From: an uncultured Eggerthellaceae bacterium
Lineage (GTDB): Bacteria > Actinomycetota > Coriobacteriia > Coriobacteriales > Eggerthellaceae
Direction of reading: 5' to 3'
Length of the DNA: 9,006 bases
Assembly (NCBI GenBank): GCA_910585565.1
Contig: CAJUFC010000197.1
Span: forward strand, 1-9,006
Positions 6,126 to 9,006 of this stretch are shown here, piece by piece (within the stretch, counting starts at the first letter, position 1; each line of letters starts with the position of its first letter). The notes beneath the pieces were generated by a model, which saw only the letters and a list, made by a program, of their open reading frames with translations, was not told the origin of the DNA and did not search any database. The position numbers and the translations under genes were made by a program.

Positions 6126-7433
6126 TTATTTCTCCAAGACAGCGCGGCGCGCGTCCCATATCTGCATGATGCCGGCTATGAGGCAAATGCCAACGGCAAC
6201 GCCGCCCGCATACAGCAGGGTCGACAACCCGTTCGAGGCACATGCCGCCCAGTCAGCGTTCACCGCGCTGTACATCGTATAGTAGAGGCCGCGACCTGGC
6301 ACCAGCGGGATGACGGCGATGATGAAGAACACCGCATTGGGTATCTTGGAGGTGCGCGCCATCACCTCTGCGTAGATGGCAGCGCACGTGCTGGCGATGA
6401 GCGACGGAACGAAGAGGCCCGAGAGCAGCGCCCTCGATACGAAGAAGATCACCCAACACATCATGCCGCCGGCTGCTGCCGTCAGGATGTGCGCAGGACG
6501 CACGTCAAAGAACAGCGCAAAGCCTACCGAACCTGCCGCAACGGCGACGAGCATCATCCAGAACGACCAGTCCATGGTCGCAGTCACCTGCTCGTAGCCC
6601 CACCCCAGCTCGCTTGCCACCCACAGCGCGGCCATGAAGCCAAGAGCGAGCGCCGTTGCCCAAAGCAGGCTCTCCACGAAGCGCATCACGCCCGATATCG
6701 TGTCGCCTGACAACATGTCGCGCGTAGCGTTCGTCATGGCAAGTCCCGGAATGAGCAGCATGATGACGCCGATGATGACGATGTTGACATTGAAGAAAGG
6801 AGCAACGCTCGCAGCGAGACAGATGGCAACGCCCACCACAAAAGACGTGGCAAAATTGAAGATGATCGTGTTCGGCGTCAGCGGCTTGAAATACTTGATT
6901 GCCAAACAGACTGCCAACGCGAACGCAGCGGATACGGCGCCGTCTATGAGCGTGCCACCGAAGTAGACGGCAAACCCGCTCGAAGACAGCACGCCGCCAA
7001 CAAACAGCGCGGCGTTCGGAAACCGCTCGCGCTTGATGGCTGCAAGCCGAGAGGCGATTTCAGATGCTGCCATCGGGCACTCGCAGCATTCCTCGCACAG
7101 CCGGCTCAGCGCTTCGAGCTTGGCGAAGTCGGTACCGCCTTCGCCGACGACGCGCCGCGAGAACGTCTGTTCGCTGCCATCGGGATACGATGCCGTCATG
7201 ACGATGACGGCCGTGATGACCAGCACGTTCATGCGAGTGGCCCCATACGCCTTCCCAAGGCGCAGCAGCATCTGCTCGGTGAAATGGACGTCAGCTCCGC
7301 ACTTGAGCAGCGCCTCGCCTATGTCCATGAGCGAAGGAAACACCGAGCGGACCTCGCCGCGGGCCTCGGTCGGGCTCGCGGCGAGCTCAGATGCCTGCTG
7401 ACTCCCGCATGTCTGTGGGCAGGCATCTGTCAT
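6126..7433 (-). CDS. Threonine/serine exporter, fused ThrE type (DUF1212 + DUF3815)
   Basis: A 435-residue inner-membrane protein expected to export threonine and serine driven by the proton gradient, as shown for ThrE of Corynebacterium glutamicum. A cytoplasmic N-terminal part (about 35-140) with VVGEGGTDFAKLEAL precedes about ten membrane helices between 142 and 425. The first half carries LLIPGLAMTNATRDMLSGD (226-244), the second PLVPGRGLYYTM (376-387); both are hallmarks of the ThrE family, here in one chain as in actinobacteria rather than split as YjjP/YjjB. ATG 7433 lies two bases after the upstream stop with GAAGGA nine bases away, so it is coupled to the membrane protein gene. Oddity: C113, C116, C117 and C119 make a CxxCCxC cluster in the cytoplasmic part. 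Substrate specificity is inferred from the family. Confidence 0.92.
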   Translation of the reverse strand: MTDACPQTCGSQQASELAASPTEARGEVRSVFPSLMDIGEALLKCGADVHFTEQMLLRLGKAYGATRMNVLVITAVIVMTASYPDGSEQTFSRRVVGEGGTDFAKLEALSRLCEECCECPMAASEIASRLAAIKRERFPNAALFVGGVLSSSGFAVYFGGTLIDGAVSAAFALAVCLAIKYFKPLTPNTIIFNFATSFVVGVAICLAASVAPFFNVNIVIIGVIMLLIPGLAMTNATRDMLSGDTISGVMRFVESLLWATALALGFMAALWVASELGWGYEQVTATMDWSFWMMLVAVAAGSVGFALFFDVRPAHILTAAAGGMMCWVIFFVSRALLSGLFVPSLIASTCAAIYAEVMARTSKIPNAVFFIIAVIPLVPGRGLYYTMYSAVNADWAACASNGLSTLLYAGGVAVGICLIAGIMQIWDARRAVLEK

Positions 7434-7435
7434 GT

Positions 7436-8554
7436 TTACTGGTCCTTCGCAGGCACGCCTGCCTCGTCGGCAGCCTCGACCGTGCCGAGGTCAACCGAGA
7501 TGACCGCATCTTCGATGGTAATGCTGCCTGCGCCGTCGCTCGAGATGATGGTCTCCTCGGCCAAGGGAACCATCGTCGCCTCGTCAGCTGCGCCAGGCCC
7601 CTGGGCGAGGCCAGCGCCATCGTCCTGGGCGTCGGTTGCCGCCGCAGTCTGCGTTGCCGGCTCGATATCGGCCGCCTGGGCGACCTCCGCTGCTGTCGCG
7701 ACAGCCGATGCCTGGCCTGCAGCGTCAGGCACCTCGATCAACTGGGGGTCAGGCACGTCATGCGACGCACGCTCTGTCGACGGCTCAGGCTGGGAAGCGG
7801 CCGATGCGACGACCGCGGCAGCAGACACTGCCTCTGCTGCCGGCTCAGGTTGAGCTGCGCCCGCCTGCGCCCCGAAGGGCTGCGCCTGCGGAGAGGGTGC
7901 CGACACCTCGCCTGCTTGCGACGACGGCTGAGGCGCGCTTGACTGCGACACGCCATACGGCGACATGCCCGGCTGAGGAACACCATACGGAGGCATACCC
8001 GCGCCATACTGCGCGGGCGGCACCTGCACCGGCATCGGCGGCGCGACCGTGACGCAATACCGACCAGACTGATAGAGCTTCTTGTCGGCATCAGCAAACA
8101 CCGCAATGATGATGAACAGAATCGTCAGAATCATGCCTGAGCCAAAGAAGCCGGCGATGGCGCCCGCTATCGACCAGCCGAACACCTTGCCGTACGTTTG
8201 CGGATCGTTGCTGTGGCGCAGCACGATGATAGAAGCAATGAGCGTCACCACGGACAAGATGATGCCCAGCACGAGGATCCACACAAGCATGTCGAACATC
8301 GCGAACGCCATCTGCATCACCGCGGCTTCGCCGTAGTAGTCATAGTAGTCATCGTATAGGTCATAGCCGCCATGCCCATAGAGATAATCGCTGCTGTAAT
8401 TGCTGTAATACTCGCTCAGCAGCTCCGCATCCATGAACGAGCCGAGAAAAGCCATCATGATCACGCCCGCGATGAAGCAGACGATGAAGACGGCCGACAC
8501 CACCAAACTCGCGATGCTCAGCCCCCTAATAGCTCTTGCGTGGTTTTTCTGCAT
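7436..8554 (-). CDS. Membrane protein with Tyr-rich loop and long Ala/Pro/Gln-rich tail, function unknown
   Basis: A 372-residue protein of no family I recognise with certainty. Three hydrophobic stretches (about 12-38, 79-112 and 125-153) suggest three or four membrane helices. Between the first two is a Tyr/Asp-rich loop (49-74) with 11 tyrosines in 26 residues. After residue 155 comes a roughly 215-residue disordered, low-complexity tail: first PPYGVPQPGMSPYGV (188-202, a short repeat), then Ala/Glu/Gln/Pro-rich sequence, ending in a less repetitive acidic part with DEATMVPLAEETIISSD. Start ATG 8554 has GGGAGG seven bases away; the frame can extend to a TTG at 8569 that lies over this site, so ATG is preferred. 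The exporter gene follows after two bases, so the two are co-expressed and may work together; the tail could dock partners, but that is inference. Confidence 0.85.
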   Translation of the reverse strand: MQKNHARAIRGLSIASLVVSAVFIVCFIAGVIMMAFLGSFMDAELLSEYYSNYSSDYLYGHGGYDLYDDYYDYYGEAAVMQMAFAMFDMLVWILVLGIILSVVTLIASIIVLRHSNDPQTYGKVFGWSIAGAIAGFFGSGMILTILFIIIAVFADADKKLYQSGRYCVTVAPPMPVQVPPAQYGAGMPPYGVPQPGMSPYGVSQSSAPQPSSQAGEVSAPSPQAQPFGAQAGAAQPEPAAEAVSAAAVVASAASQPEPSTERASHDVPDPQLIEVPDAAGQASAVATAAEVAQAADIEPATQTAAATDAQDDGAGLAQGPGAADEATMVPLAEETIISSDGAGSITIEDAVISVDLGTVEAADEAGVPAKDQ

Positions 8555-8561
8555 AACCTTG

Positions 8562-8567
8562 CCTCCC
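8562..8567 (-). promoter_or_regulatory. Ribosome binding site deciding the membrane protein start
   Basis: GGGAGG on the minus strand, seven bases before ATG 8554. The alternative TTG start at 8569 overlaps this site and has no Shine-Dalgarno of its own. Confidence 0.75.
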
Positions 8568-8623
8568 AATTCGATCTTCTCGCATGACGCCCTGTGGCGC
8601 CAAAATCGTAGCCTCTTTCTATC

Positions 8624-8743
8624 CTACCCCGGAAATCGCACCGAGGCGTGGTCAACTCCGCAGTATTTAGCAGCCAACTGGGCCGCCGTCGAGTTGGCTG
8701 AGGCGGCAACCGTCGCGTAAAACGATATACAACGCTTTGTCAT
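8624..8743 (-). CDS. Possible 39-residue small protein divergent from nth
   Basis: A 39-codon frame starting MTKRCISFYATV and ending VRFPG. ATG 8743 has GGAGG exactly seven bases upstream, as good as any site in the window. Third positions are about 64% G or C, lower than expected for the neighbours, so coding potential is uncertain. The peptide has no signal peptide or clear membrane helix; its Ala-rich middle (STAAQLAAKYCGVDHASV) resembles a helix-turn-helix fragment, with cysteines at 5 and 28. It ends 69 bases before the membrane protein gene and could be a leader for it, a small gene, a remnant of a larger one, or chance. Confidence 0.38.
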   Translation of the reverse strand: MTKRCISFYATVAASANSTAAQLAAKYCGVDHASVRFPG

Positions 8744-8750
8744 CTGGCGC

Positions 8751-8794
8751 CCTCCGTGATAGTTTTGTTTCCGAGCCTTAATCTTTGACGGAGG
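8751..8794. repeat. Inverted repeat formed by two back-to-back ribosome binding sites
   Basis: CCTCCGT (8751-8757) and ACGGAGG (8788-8794) are perfect inverted copies 30 bases apart. On the plus strand the right copy is the Shine-Dalgarno of nth; on the minus strand the left copy serves the 39-codon frame. The 59 bases between the two start codons must hold any divergent promoters, but no clear -35/-10 pair was seen. Confidence 0.45.
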
Positions 8795-8802
8795 TGCTTC
8801 CG

Positions 8803-9006
8803 ATGGCGCGAGAGTCGATCGCATCAAAACGAGAGCGTGCCCAGCTGATAGAGGAGCGCATGTTCGCCCACTACGGCCCTGGCAAGGCGTCGCTGGACTA
8901 CGCGTCGGCCTTCCAGCTGACCGTCGCAGTGGTCTTGTCGGCACAATGCACCGATGCTGCCGTCAACAAGGTCACGCCGCACCTGTTCGCAGACTACGGC
9001 ACGCCC
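8803..9006 (+). CDS. nth: Endonuclease III (DNA glycosylase/AP lyase), N-terminal part
   Basis: Removes oxidised pyrimidines from DNA and nicks the abasic site in base-excision repair. Only the first 68 residues are in the window; the frame is open at the edge. LDYASAFQLTVAVVLSAQCT followed by DAAVNKVTPHLF (about 31-62) matches the family stretch FELLIAVLLSAQATDVSVNK, with the conserved SAQ-x-TD. The helix-hairpin-helix, catalytic Lys/Asp and iron-sulphur cysteines would lie beyond the edge and cannot be checked. ATG 8803 has GGAGG eight bases upstream. It is the only plus-strand gene and diverges from the small frame at 8743. Endonuclease IV, a later step of the same pathway, is encoded in the window too, in a separate operon. 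Confidence 0.95.
   Translation, partial: MARESIASKRERAQLIEERMFAHYGPGKASLDYASAFQLTVAVVLSAQCTDAAVNKVTPHLFADYGTP

Noticed and set aside
5535..6710. Open plus-strand frame of 391 codons across bfr and the exporter gene
   Set aside because: It is opposite two well supported genes, has no ribosome binding site and gives a His/Arg-rich sequence without motifs.
8586..8601. GACGCC/GGCGCC hairpin between the small frame and the membrane protein gene
   Set aside because: The stem has a mismatch and no T run on either strand, so it is not a credible terminator.
1..9006. CRISPR array, insertion sequence, phage or toxin-antitoxin system
   Set aside because: No regularly spaced repeats, transposase motifs or terminal inverted repeats were seen; all larger frames are accounted for by chromosomal gene families.

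Overview
The window is a gene-dense stretch of a moderately high-GC bacterial chromosome (roughly 58-60% GC by eye), with short intergenic gaps and Shine-Dalgarno-led genes. The gene set is a bacterioferritin, a fused ThrE-type exporter, a UbiB/AarF kinase, endonuclease IV, a DUF2130 protein and a long EpsC-type serine acetyltransferase. With the Ala/Pro-rich membrane protein tail, this suggests an anaerobic actinobacterium of the Coriobacteriia (Eggerthella/Slackia-like). That placement is an inference from gene content and codon use; no rRNA or other marker is present. There is no tRNA, rRNA, CRISPR array, insertion sequence or phage gene.

Layout, all on the minus strand except the last gene. 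(1) 5274 down to 1 is a five-gene run with 1-4 base overlaps or gaps of 2 to 20 bases: UbiB/AarF-family kinase, nfo (endonuclease IV), low-molecular-weight tyrosine phosphatase, DUF2130/COG4487 protein, and cysE cut by the window edge. It reads as one operon. Its upstream region holds a 31-bp inverted repeat with CGAAC/GTTCG ends that could be a LexA-like operator. (2) 6011-5538 is bfr, a heme-type bacterioferritin with every ferroxidase residue, followed by a G-free C-rich 3' UTR and a perfect 11-bp hairpin terminator. (3) 8554-6126 is a tail-rich membrane protein followed 2 bases later by a fused threonine/serine exporter. (4) 8743-8624 is a possible 39-codon small gene with a good ribosome binding site. 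(5) 8803-9006, plus strand, is the start of nth (endonuclease III), cut by the window edge.

Functionally the window joins base-excision repair (Nfo, and Nth at the other end), iron storage (Bfr), membrane or isoprenoid-lipid homeostasis (UbiB family), and serine/cysteine metabolism (CysE, ThrE-type exporter). A stress or oxidative-damage theme for the UbiB-Nfo operon is plausible but not proven. No wholly new multi-gene defence system is visible. The most intriguing items are the LexA-like palindrome, the DUF2130 protein with a PD-(D/E)xK-like motif beside Nfo, the C-rich bfr 3' UTR, and the small ORF divergent from nth.
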